From NCBI GenBank assembly GCA_024220525.1, contig JAMYWO010000198.1:1-24645 (forward strand): a DNA stretch of 24,645 nt. Reading direction: 5' to 3'. A program made the translations under genes and the position numbers. Below are positions 9,644 to 19,866 of the stretch, piece by piece. The notes below the pieces were generated by a model. That model was not told the origin of the DNA. It did not search any database and was given only the letters and a program-made list of their open reading frames with translations. The stretch is from Cochliopodium minus (Eukaryota; Discosea; Himatismenida; Cochliopodiidae). Each line of letters starts with the position of its first letter. The stretch's first letter is position 1.

Positions 9644-11214
9644 ATGTATAAAATGAATTGGAATATCCTTTTATTTTTATTAACTTTATTGTTGAATATA
9701 TTGATGGTTCAATCAGAATATAAAAGAATAGTAAAAACTTTTTTGGAAATTTTTTTCAAATAGAATATATGACTCTATATAAACAAGGTAGCAATGGGAG
9801 ATGTACATGGAGATTTTGATACATTCAAAGAATTATTGATAAAAGCAAAATTAATAGATGAAAAAGAAAATTGGATCGGAGGTAACGATACCTTTGTGCA
9901 GACAGGTGATCTTTTGGATCGAGGAGATCAATCGAGAAAGGTGATAGATCTGATGATGAAGATGGAAATAGAAGCAGTAAAGACAGGAGGTAAAGTAGTA
10001 TTCGTGTTGGGAAATCATGAGATTATGAATATCATTGGTGAGTGAAAAAGAATTAATTTTTTTAAATGAAATTTCAAGAAATAATTAATAAAAAAAAAGA
10101 TTTAATTAAAAACTTTTTTTTTTCATTTATTTAAACTTTAATTTATATTAAATTTCTTTAAACGTTTAATAATTGCATTTAATATTTGAAAAATAGGAGA
10201 TTTAAGATATTTGTCTGAAAAAGAATTGTCTCAATACACAACACCACCAGACTTTAATCAATTGAAATCATTCATGGATTTTTTAGACAGCAACAATGGA
10301 AAGGTGGCTTATGATGATTTTAAAGACGAATTGGCAAAGAAAGGGATCCGTGATTATTTTAATCCTGGTTATGTTGAACATAGAGAATTGTTTTCAAAAA
10401 ATGGAAAGTATGGTAATAAAAACAAAAATGAAAACGAAATAAAAATAAAAATAATAAATAAAAATTTAAATAATAAAAAAAAAAATAAACAACAAAAAAT
10501 AATAAAGAATATTTTTGAAGGAAAATGGCTTTTACAAAAAAACTTTTTGGAGATAATTGGAGATAATCTATTTTTACACGCTGACATAGATTTTAGAAAA
10601 CATTTTAGCAAATTGAAAGTGGAAGAGATTAATGCAGGATGTAAAAAAGTGTTGAATGATTTTGTGGAATCCAGAGAAAAACTCTCCCACCTCTCCATTG
10701 ACCATCCCTACTTAAATTTTCAAGAACTTATGGGAGTAATTGCTTATCAACATAATCTCGTGAGAGGTTTTAATATTAAAGTTATAAATTTTTCACAAAA
10801 TTTAAATTTTATGTTTAAATAGGAGATTTGGACGAAGAAAAAGAAAAATTGTTTAAAAATATTGATGCCATTTTTGAAAACGAATTTATGCGTGTAATTT
10901 GGGGAAGATCATTGGCAATGTCCAAAGATAACATTGAAGATAATATTACAAAACTAAAAAACTTTCTAAAAACAAACAAGATTAAACGCATATTTGTCGG
11001 ACATACTCCATCTTTGCAAGGAGTAGATAGAAAATACTACATCAAGAAAGACAGCTATCATTTGTATGTAATCGATACAGGCATGAATCAAAAGTTTTAC
11101 AAAGGAACTCCTCAATATGTTGAAATAATACAAAACAAACCAAATGAAACAAAAGTAGAGGTTATTTCTTTGAAAGAAGAAAGAAATGAAGATGATTTCA
11201 ATTTTTTTCAATAA
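9644..11214 (+). CDS. Shewanella-like calcineurin-type metallophosphatase, secreted or lumenal, 5 exons
   Basis: Exons 9644-9730, 9788-10037, 10197-10412, 10521-10766, 10823-11214; 396 residues, TAA stop. The metal-binding motifs of PPP-fold phosphoesterases are all present: GDVHGD (33-38), GDLLDRGD (69-76), GNHE (104-107), a FLHAD segment near residue 205 and VGHTP near residue 320. Together with the long middle insertion this fits the Shewanella-like phosphatase (SLP) group. Exon 1 encodes a short basic start and a run of Leu/Ile (about residues 7-22), a plausible signal peptide, so the enzyme may act in the secretory path or outside the cell. Intron 1 is only 57 bases and its acceptor is AACAAG; an earlier AG would bring an in-frame stop. 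Intron 3 (10413-10520) is 108 bases with no in-frame stop, so its retention would add 36 Lys/Asn-rich residues. The substrate is unknown. Confidence 0.9.
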
Positions 11215-11591
11215 AATCTTTTTTTTTTTGAATATAATAATATATATTTTTTATTAATATTAATATTCATCAAAGAAAAAGAACAAATTTTTTGGTTTTT
11301 TTATGGGCACTTTTTTTTATTAGGTAGCAGTTTTAAATTAGAGTAACATGTTTTTTATGGTTTTTGTTTTTTTTGATTTTTTTTTGTTTTTTTGTTTTTT
11401 AAAGATGTGTTAGTAGTTTTTTATGTTTTTTTTTGTTTTTTTTTTGATGTAAAGTTTTAACCCCAAATAAATAAACCCCTTCCCAAAAATAATTTTTGTA
11501 CCCCCATGTACAAAAAAAAAATGAGAAAAGGTTTAGAAATAAAGAAAAAAGGAAAAAAAAAAGAAAAGGAATCCCGAAAATGGAGCGATCT
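11215..11591. other. Convergent 3' region of the phosphatase and La-motif genes
   Basis: 377 bases between two stop codons hold both 3' UTRs. The left part is T-rich with scattered G on the plus strand. The right part contains C runs (CCCC, CCCTTCCC, CCCCC) unusual for this genome. A perfect 9-bp hairpin (11493-11516) sits in the C-rich part. No coding frame was supported. Confidence 0.6.
11493..11516 (-). other. Perfect 9-bp hairpin in the La-motif gene 3' UTR
   Basis: TTTTTGTAC (11493-11501) pairs perfectly with GTACAAAAA (11508-11516) across the six-base loop CCCCAT. On the minus strand, the sense of the La-motif mRNA, the loop is ATGGGG. It lies about 80 bases after that gene's stop and could act in 3' processing or as a protein-binding stem-loop, though poly-A/T surroundings make some pairing likely by chance. 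Confidence 0.45.
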
Positions 11592-13412
11592 TTAGTTAGT
11601 CTTGGTCTCTACAGGTTTCTCTTCTTGAGAAACAACCCATTTCTCCCAAGTCTCCTTACGTCTCAAACGATCATTTTGAACTTCGATCAAGGTGGAACCA
11701 TCAAGAGACTTCAAAATTTGCTCGTTGGTGACTCCGAGCTTCAAAACACGAGGAAAGTTACTCAAAACGTTGACGAAAACGAAACCGTCCTTGTCCATTT
11801 GACCTCTCAAATAATTGTCACGAACAAGATTCTCATCGGAGAAATAATACTCGAATTGAGATCTGATCTTCTCGTCCAAACTTGCATTCTCTAAATTGTT
11901 GAGAAATTGAGGTGGAGAGTTGGGTGTGTTTTGGGAGGTGTTAGGACTGCTTGTGTTGGCATTTTGTTGGCTTTGGTTCTCTTGGTTGTTGTTATTATTG
12001 CTGTTGTTGAAGTAGACTGGTGAGTTGTTGTTGTAGGATGGATAAAACATTGGATTGTCGTTAACATCATAGTAGATGATGGATGGGATAAATGGTTTGT
12101 TACCACGTCCACGTCCAACATTTCCACCTATATGTAAGGGAAAAAAAGAATAAATATAATATTAGGCCAAAAAATATATTTTGAGAAAGAGTAAAAATTA
12201 TATAACTTTGAAGGAATAATATTATTATGCTTTATTTTTGAATTTATTTGCGTATTGAATATAAATATTTTTTTTTTTTTTTTACCTTGATTATTTCCAT
12301 TGTTATTGTTTTGATTTCCACGACCCCTTCCACCCTTTCTTCTATTTTGATTGTTTTGATTGTTGTTGTTATTGTTATATCTGGGCTTGTATTGACCATT
12401 GTTATTCTGACCACCTTGGTTGTTGTGATAGTTCGATCTATGTTGTTGGTGTTGTTGTTGATTATTCTCATCAACTACTTGCTGTTGGTCATTGGTTTGG
12501 GTGCCTTCAATGTTATTCTCTTGTTGTTGCTGTTGATTGTTGTTATTGTTGTAATTGTTGTATCTTTGATTGTTGTTGTATTTTTTGTATCTGTTGTTAT
12601 TATTGTTTTGGTTATTGTTATTTTGGTTGTTTTGGTTGTTATAATTGTTGTAGTTTCTTCTGTTGTTATTTCTGAGATATAAAAAAAAAAAATGATTAAA
12701 ATGAGTAATATAATATAAAAAAATATAAAAATTAAAAAAATATATCGAGTTAAAATTATTATATATATAAAAAGATATTAAGGGTTTTTGAAGATTTGAT
12801 TTGTGAGATCATTTAAAAAAATTTAAATTTTATAAAATAAGCCTAATAAATTTACCTTCTAAAATTATTGTAACCCTGGTTGTTTCCATGATGTTGTTGT
12901 ACATTATTGTTTCCTTGATTATTATTTTGATTATTTTGTTGGGTGTTGTTAATTTCTCCTTCATTGCCATTTCCAACTTGATTGTTGTTTTGATCAATGT
13001 TTTCTTCTTGATTGTTATTTTGGAGATTGTTATTTTGGGTATTTGGGCTGTTTTGGTTGCTTCCTTTGTTATAATTTCTTCTGTTTTGATGTTGATTGTT
13101 GTTGTTACTGTTTTTGCCAGAATTATCACGAGATCCATCTTCATTTCCTCTGTTCTTATCATTCTTTGGCTTGCTGGTTCCTTCTTTGGTTTGGGACTTT
13201 ACTACTTCGATGAATGGTTGTTGAGGGCCAAGATCAGTTACAGGAGTCCATTTTTTCTTGTCCTTGGACTCTTTTCCTTCTACTTGTTCTCCACCGGTTG
13301 TTGGATTGGAACTTTTTTTTTTCTTTTTGGTGGTTTTCTTGATATTTGAACCCATGAACTCTTCATGTTCTTGGACAATTTGTTCTTCAGCTTTTAATAT
13401 TTCTGTTGACAT
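11592..13412 (-). CDS. La-motif RNA-binding protein (LARP1/Sro9-like), Asn/Gln-rich, 3 exons
   Basis: Exons (minus) 13412-12856, 12671-12286, 12127-11592 join to 492 residues ending at TAA (11594-11592). The last ~90 residues form a La motif: IRSQFEYYFSDENLVRDNYL, then MDKDGFVFVNVLSNFPRV, then STLIEVQNDRLRRKETWEKW. The aromatic FEYYFS and DxxFV features fit LARP1/LARP4/Sro9 proteins, which bind mRNA 3' ends or TOP-type leaders and affect translation and stability. There is no RRM, and the La motif is at the C terminus as in yeast Sro9/Slf1. The N-terminal three quarters is low complexity: a Lys-rich patch, then long Asn/Gln/Tyr tracts, then GGRGRG and GRGRG patches that can add RNA binding. 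The AAC/CAA tracts read on the opposite strand give spurious Val/Ile/Leu-rich frames. Cytoplasmic, possibly granule-forming, by analogy. Confidence 0.93.
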
Positions 13413-14153
13413 ATTCTTATATTATTGATTTTAATTTTGATGATGATGATTCAAAAAAAGAAAGTGGAAGTGGTTATTAAAAATCCTTTTCTTTTTATTG
13501 TTGCTTGGAGGAAGAATAAATAAAGAAAATACAATTGCTATTTTTTATTTGTCTTTGAAGTCGAAGAATATAAAAATTATTTTTTATATTTCTTTCAATT
13601 GTTCTCAACAAACAGGAAGTAGTATTTTTTTTTTTTTATTTTTATTTTATTTATTAAAATTTTTTTTTTAATATATAATTGAGAAAGAAAATAAGAAAGA
13701 TATTTTTATTTTTATACATATAATCAAGAAAATTTTCTCTTGAATCCTTTTTTATATTGGTGAAGAATGATCATTCTTTCAATCTCTCAAATAATAAATT
13801 TGGAATTCGAATAAATTTTTTATCAATTTTTCAAAAATTAAAATTATTTTTTTTATATGCTTAATCAAACAGATATAAAGAGTTATAATAACAATAAATA
13901 AAGATTATGGAGATTGCTCTATATTTTAGGTGATTTTTTTTTATAATCTTTCCACTTTAATTTTTTTGATTTTTTTTATTTTATTATGGAGGATAATTAA
14001 AAAGAATAAATAGAGACAATCCATGTTGAAAAATGAAACTTTTTTAACTATTTTTTTTGAGAATCATCATTCACAAGATTTTAAAAGGATTTTTTTATGT
14101 TTTTTAATTAATTGAAAAAAATAAACAAATAAAATTACAAAATAAAAAGTTTC
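13413..14153. other. Intergenic region upstream of the La-motif gene
   Basis: 741 bases between the La-motif ATG and the stop of channel A, both minus strand; the longest gene-free stretch in the window. It contains a perfect 16-bp palindrome, AAGAATGATCATTCTT (13763-13778), an imperfect inverted repeat around 13722-13743 (AATCAAGAAAATTTTC, then TCTTGA), and at about 13791-13814 a near copy of a motif also present near 1270. No open frame with gene-like composition and no RNA family was recognised. It presumably holds the La-motif promoter and the channel 3' UTR. Confidence 0.55.
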
Positions 14154-17144
14154 TCAATATTCATCTTCGGAATCATAAACCTTTTGACCAGAAATTTTTC
14201 TTTGTACATGATCAGAAACCCCTTTATCTAGTTCAATTGAATTGCTGAAATCAATGAGATTAAGATTAGCAACATCAAAAAAGGAAGCAAACTTTTTGTA
14301 TTTCTTCTTTTTAAACAAATTAATGAAATCAGATCTCTTAATAACCAAAAGTGTACACCTATTCACAGAAAGAACATCCACCTTTCTCACCGAGTTACTG
14401 GTGCATAGAGCAGAATGTCCAAAAGATGTTCCTTTGGAAATGATATAGTTTTTTTTTTCTAAATTGTTGTCTTTCAAAACGACAGCCACTCCTTCCTCAA
14501 GTATAAAAGATTCATTAGCATTAGTTCCCGCCTTATTTTTTTTTAAAAAAAAAAGAGAAACTTTCAAAATTTAAATTGTTAATGTTTAGGCGGAGAATTT
14601 ACCTTACAAATAAGATCACCTGCAAGTGTGACCCTTTTTTCCATAATCATAATCAGATCTAATAAATTTGAAGACAAATATTTAATGTGAATAAAAATGA
14701 AAAAAGATAAAATTATTAAAAAATATTTTAAAAATTAAAAATTACTAAAAAATTAATAAAAAAATATTTTACAAATTAAAATTAAAAAATAATTAACAAA
14801 CCCAAAACAAAAGATAAAGAAAGTTTATCTATTGAAGGAAAATCATGTAAAGCAGATCCTTTGATATGTGAAACAATAGTGGTTCGAAGCCTAGGAGGCA
14901 AATTCATCAAAATTTTTTTCTCGTCAAAGTCGATTTCCTTTTTCGATTTGTAAGAGTATTTCGCATGGGAAAGCATTCTCTTTGAAATTTTATGAGAGAA
15001 GTTTCTGAATTTGGAATACCTTTTGACTTCATTCATATGTTCTCTTTTTCCAATGTGACTTCTTTCAAGTCTTTTTTTTTATTTTTAAAAATAAATTGTT
15101 TTTTATTTTTATTTTCCATTTTTTGTTTTTTGTTTTTATTTTTTTATTTTAATTTTAATTTTAATTTTCTATTTTGGTTTTTATTGTTTATTTATTTTAC
15201 ATTTACTTTATATTTATATTTTTATTTTTATTTTCCATTTTTTGTTTTTTGTTTCATTTTTTTGTTTTTTTTTTATTTTTATTTTTATTTTTTTATTTAT
15301 TTATATTTATTTTTATTGTAATTTTACCTTGAAGCAAAATTAGCCATGGCACCTGTCACAATACTGAAAAAAACTATTTTTTTTATTTTAAAGAAATAAG
15401 ATTTATTTTTAAAAAAGAAAGCTCTTTTTACAAATGAAGAATATCATTGTCATAGAAGCAAAAATCCTTTCTACATTTCTTCTGGGTATAATGTCTCCAT
15501 AACTTTATTTTTTTATTAACAAATTTTTTAAATTTATAAAATTTGATTTTTTATTTTTTTTTTTTGATTTTTTTTTTTGATTTTTTTTTTTTTACCCTGT
15601 GGTGGAGATTGTGGTGGTAGTGAAATAAAGGGTCATGGTATAGCTGTCGAAATGGCTGGTTGTATTGTTAATGATTCCTTGTGCCCAAGAATTCACAAAG
15701 TTATTTTGTTTGGCCATAAAAAACCACTATAAAAATAAGAATTAATTAAAATAAAAGTAAAAAATAAAATTAAAAAATAAAAATTGAAAATAAAAAATGA
15801 AATGGAAATAAAAATAAAAATATTTAAAAAATAAAATTAAATTAAAAAAAAAAAATAAAATAAAAAATAAAAATAAAAAATATAAAATATCAAATCAAAA
15901 AAAAAACTAAAATTTAAAATTATTTTACAACACACGAAAAAGTGTGGATCCAAAAAATGATCCAGATGATGATTTTGATTAGGTAGATCCAATAGTCGGT
16001 GATGAAACGAGAAGAAGTCTCCATTTTACGAATTGTTCTTAAAAAGTGTATGACTGAGAAAGCTCTCAATAATCTCAAACACCTCAAAACTATATTTTCT
16101 CCCACTATCAAATAGAACATAATTTGATTAAAAAAATATGAAAAAATAAAATAAATTGAAAATCAAAAAAATAAAAATTTAAAATTTGAATCTCTAATGA
16201 AATAAAAATAAATGAAAATTAAAATTTAAATTAAAATAAAGTACATAAAAATAAAAAAATGAATCAATAAAATTAAAATTTTTTAAAAAATAAAATGAAT
16301 TTTAAAGTAAAAATTAAAAGAATTAAAAAAAATTAAAAGAATTAAAAAAAATTCCAAAAAATTTTTTACCCACAACTGCAATAAAGTTAAATGGTATGGA
16401 AGAAGCGAGATCGAATATAAAATAAGTTTTTAAGTACAGTTTCAAGTGTTCGTGTTCTCTGTGCTTCACAAGCTCTATTAGCGTGTTGTCCTTCTTTTTT
16501 TTTTTCACCACAATTATGATCAGATCAAGAATGTAGATCGCATCGAAGATGCACATAATTATTTTGAGAGATAGATGGAATGGCGGTTCGAAAGATACGT
16601 AATAAGATGCAAACAACATTGTATATATCATACCTTTTTAAAATATACTTTTTTTAATTTTGAATTTATTAAAAAGATTTTTCAGTGAAAATAATTTTTA
16701 TTTATTAAATTGAAATTATTGAATTTATAAGAAAAAAATAGAAAATTTTTTTGAATATATTTATAAATATTCGAAAAGATACTCACAAACTAGCATAAGA
16801 TATTTCCACCAAAAGAAATATTTCAATATTCTGAACAAGAGGGATTTTTTGATGAAATAATCATCGTCACTCATCTCTTGAACCAATTCAGTGATATTCT
16901 TTGGTTTATCATGGGCTATGACCTGAAGATCTTCCAATGTCATCCTCCTCTTTATTCCAAGATCACGATCAATGAGGGAATTTCTTTTGGTGGGTTTTAT
17001 GTGCTCAGATTTGCTTTCTTTTTTTTTCTTAAAATCAATCATCTCTATTCCATCCTCTATATCTGCTGTATCATCTTTTAAATTATCATCCTCAGCTTCC
17101 ATATAATTCGATCCGTATGTGTTGGTGGTATAATCAAGATCCAT
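14154..17144 (-). CDS. Six-helix K+ channel with cyclic-nucleotide-binding-like domain (channel A), 9 exons
   Basis: Exons (minus): 17144-16787, 16633-16370, 16104-15929, 15726-15596, 15502-15432, 15373-15328, 15070-14802, 14658-14603, 14531-14154; 582 residues, TGA stop. After an acidic N-terminal region come FFWWKY and S1 (about 112-135), S2 (about 142-165), S3 (about 185-207), an S4 with regularly spaced Arg (LRCLRLLRAF, then FLRTIRKME, about 212-235), S5 (about 243-266), pore with TTGYGDI (about 307-313), the K+-selective filter, S6 (about 318-345), a C-linker (DFDEKKIL, LPPRLR) and a CNBD-like beta roll (AGDLICKAGT, then ISKGTSFGHSAL). This is the HCN/CNG/EAG/plant Shaker superfamily of plasma-membrane channels. 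The phosphate-binding cassette lacks the usual FGE-x-AL-x-R residues (FGH here), so nucleotide binding is doubtful. It is a paralogue of channel B at 19867-22301, with matching internal exons. Confidence 0.94.
15070..15330. repeat. T-rich simple repeat filling intron 6 of channel A
   Basis: The intron at 15327-15071 is made of TTTTTA/TTTTGTTT units on the plus strand (A-rich in the mRNA sense). It is much longer than the homologous intron of channel B (57 bases), so it expanded after the duplication or contracted in B. Confidence 0.8.
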
Positions 17145-17540
17145 TTGAAAATTCTCTCAGTGACTATTTTTTATTTTAATATCAGCTAATAAAAGATATT
17201 AAAAAAATTTTATTTTTCTCATATTTCCAATTCTCAAATGATTTCCTTTATATTCTCGAATGAATTCAAGTTATTCGATCATTGAACTAGTTTATCTTAA
17301 AGTATAAAATAAATTAAAAAAAATTAAAAATTAATTTTTTTGACATTTTATTTCTTTGATACTCCTTTACTTTGATTTAAATCTGAGAATTATAAATATA
17401 ATGGGTTTAGGGAGTTTAAAAGAAATGTTTTTGGAAGAAATAGTTTTCAAGCACAACAAAAAAGAAAAGACTCCTTTTTTGAAAGAAAGTGGGAAATGGA
17501 TATGAGAAGAAATAGACCATTCCTTTAAAACAAAAATAAA
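17145..17540. other. Intergenic region between channel A and the RCC1 gene
   Basis: 396 bases. About 17400-17530 is less AT-rich and purine-rich on the plus strand. It holds a 34-codon plus-strand frame from ATG 17401, and on the minus strand an open frame of about 50 codons that could be read as an extra RCC1 3' exon (acceptor TTTAAAG near 17523, phase-compatible with a GTAAAC donor at the end of the last RCC1 blade). Neither has a recognisable domain. The remainder is A/T-rich and presumably includes the channel A promoter. Confidence 0.45.
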
Positions 17541-19808
17541 TTAAAAATCAAAAATTAATAATAAATAATTAAAATAATCATAGTTTACTATAATCATTTC
17601 ATAGTTTGGGAGCATGACAACATCTTTTATATCTACTTTTTTGAAGAAATTTGAATTTGATAATGAACCTGTACCAAGTCTTCCTGAAGTACCAAACCCA
17701 CAAGAAAAAACTTCTCTGTTTTCTAAAAAATTAAATTAAAATATTTTAAAAAAAAATCAAAAAAAAGTAAAAATAATTATAAATAAAAATTTTAAAATGA
17801 AAATTTAAAATTATTTTAAACAAAATAATTTTAAATAAAAAATGAAATTAAAAATATTTTAAAAAAAAATCAAAAAAAAGTAAAAATAATTATAAATAAA
17901 ATTTTTAAAATGAAAAATTAAAATAAAATAATTTTAAATAAAAAATGAAATAAAAAAATGAAATGAAAAAATTTTTTAAAAAAAACAAAAAAAACGTAAA
18001 AATATTATTAAATACAATTTATAAAATGAAAATTTTTACTATTCATGATTAGAGTGTGCCAACCACCTGTAGTGATTTGTATTATATCTTTCACATCTGG
18101 TATTTGAGTGAATTTTTGATTGATCTTGGTATTTCCATTTCCTAATTGTCCTTGATTATTGGATCCACAGTTAAAAACTTCTCCATTCTCTAGAAAAATA
18201 AAATTATTTTTTAAATTTAAAAAATAAAAAATATTCAATTTAGAAAAATTAAAAAAAAATTAAAAAAAATGTTTCTAAATTTATTTTTTTTTGCTATAAA
18301 TTTAGAAATTTAAAAAATAACCCATTAGAAGATATGTATAATCTGATCCACAATGAACACTATGGATTCCTGGAAAAGTATCTATTGTTTCTATTTTTTT
18401 AACTTTACTAGTTAAAAATCCCAATCCCAAACAGCCACTATTATTTTCCCCGAAGCACTTTAACGAAGTAATGCCTTTTTCATCTAAATATTAAAATTTA
18501 AAAAATAAAAAATTAAATAAATAAAAAATTAAAAAATAAAAAATTAAAAAAATTATAAAACTAAAAAATTGAAAAACTAAAAAATAAAAAAAGAAAAATT
18601 AAAAATAATAAGTAATGGTTTTAAAAATTTTTTTACTCACTAAGACGATTACATTAGAAAAGCCACAATGAATGGAAACTGCGTTCTTGATGTTCTCAAA
18701 AAATACTGGTTCGAATGAACCTTCAAGTTTCAGCCCCAGTAGTCGAGCCAACTCAAGACCTAAGATATAAACATCTCCATTTTCTGTAAAAAAATTTTTA
18801 TTCAATTTAATTTATTATTTTTATATTCATTTATTTTTATTTTTTATTTTATTGTAAATTTGTTAATTTTTTTTTTTTATTTATAATTTATTTATTTTCC
18901 AAAAAAAGACCTTTCAAATAAACAGATTGATTTTTGCCACATGAAAAAGATTTAACATCGCTAATTTTGATCTTTTGTAAAATCAATCCCTTTCCACAAT
19001 AATAAAGGTTTCCATCTTCTACAAAAAAAGTTTTTTTTTTTTTTTATTTATTTATCTTTATTATTTTTTTAATATTTTACTTTTTTGGATGACAGAAAAT
19101 TCATAGGATCCACATACCCTTACTACATCAGAACTTACCTTTACAAATTTATCTGTATTATATTTTTTTTCATAACCAAATTCATAATTGTCATTTTTTC
19201 CTTATAGAAAATTAAAAAAAATTAAAATTTCAAAAAAATTAAAAATTGAAAAAAAATTTAAAAAAATTTAAATAATATAAAATTAAAAAATTAAATAAAA
19301 AATTAAAAATATTTTTACCACATCCATATAAATCACCATTTTCTTATTTTAAAAATAAAGTTTTTTAAATTTTTTTTGTGGATAGATTGATTTACTTTCC
19401 AATAAGAAGGAGTGGTTTTGTCCCAACACAATGCTTTTGATGTTTGGGTTGTTCATTACTTTAGTAGGAAATGTTAAACTGATGTAGTTTCCTGATCCTA
19501 ATTGTCCTGCATTATTGTGTCCAAATGAAAAGACATCTCCATTTTCTTTTCCATTCAGCGAATAAAAAAAATTAAATAAAATTTTTTATTCAATTTAATT
19601 TATTTATTCATCATAGAAAGGAGAAAATGTGATAAATTACATTTAAAATTTGATGAATAGATTATAATATTACAATATTTCAAATATTTTTTGATTTTAT
19701 TGGAGAAAAGAATATTCTTTGGAGAAATAATATGAATATTTTTTTAAAAAAGAGAATACCACATAATAATAGATTATGAACAGAATGACAACCATTCAAT
19801 GGAATCAT
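17541..19808 (-). CDS. RCC1-repeat (seven-bladed propeller) protein, 9 exons
   Basis: Exons (minus): 19808-19760, 19545-19396, 19342-19319, 19200-19081, 19018-18911, 18783-18637, 18483-18322, 18189-18040, 17722-17541; 363 residues, TAA stop. Each internal exon, or pair, encodes one RCC1 blade with the pattern ENGDVFSFGHNNAGQLGSG, then a variable strand, then a GxxH/GxxF-type end: ENGDVF, KNGDLY, KDGNLY, ENGDVY, NEKGITSLK, ENGEVF and KNREVF blades, seven in all. Exon 1 (MIPLNGCHSVHNLLLC) looks like the closing strand. RCC1 propellers act as Ran exchange factors or as protein-interaction modules; with degenerate blades and no other domain, an interaction role is as likely as Ran exchange. All introns are phase 1. 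The ATG at 19808 is 58 bases from the stop of channel B. The last exon might splice at GTAAAC into a further exon instead of ending at 17541. Confidence 0.85.
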
Positions 19809-19866
19809 ATTTTAAATAAAAATAAATAATCCAATTTTTTTTTTTTTTTTTAATAAAATAATTCAA

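Noticed and set aside
9764-9787. Possible small extra exon in the phosphatase gene after the AG at 9762-9763
   Set aside because: It would place a TGA in frame with GDVHGD; splicing directly to 9788 restores the family's VAMGDVHGD.
12248-12682. Long plus-strand frame rich in Val, Ile and Leu, resembling a membrane protein
   Set aside because: It is the antisense of AAC/CAA repeats encoding Asn/Gln tracts in the La-motif gene on the minus strand.
12888-13349. Second hydrophobic plus-strand frame
   Set aside because: Also the antisense of the first La-motif exon; the minus-strand frame has the domain and the splice sites.
14992-15321. Phe/Leu-rich plus-strand frame of 109 codons
   Set aside because: It crosses a channel A exon in antisense and then reads a T-rich simple repeat in the intron.
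17401-17505. 34-codon plus-strand frame between channel A and RCC1
   Set aside because: Too short and without homology I can recognise; kept only as a note on the intergenic region.
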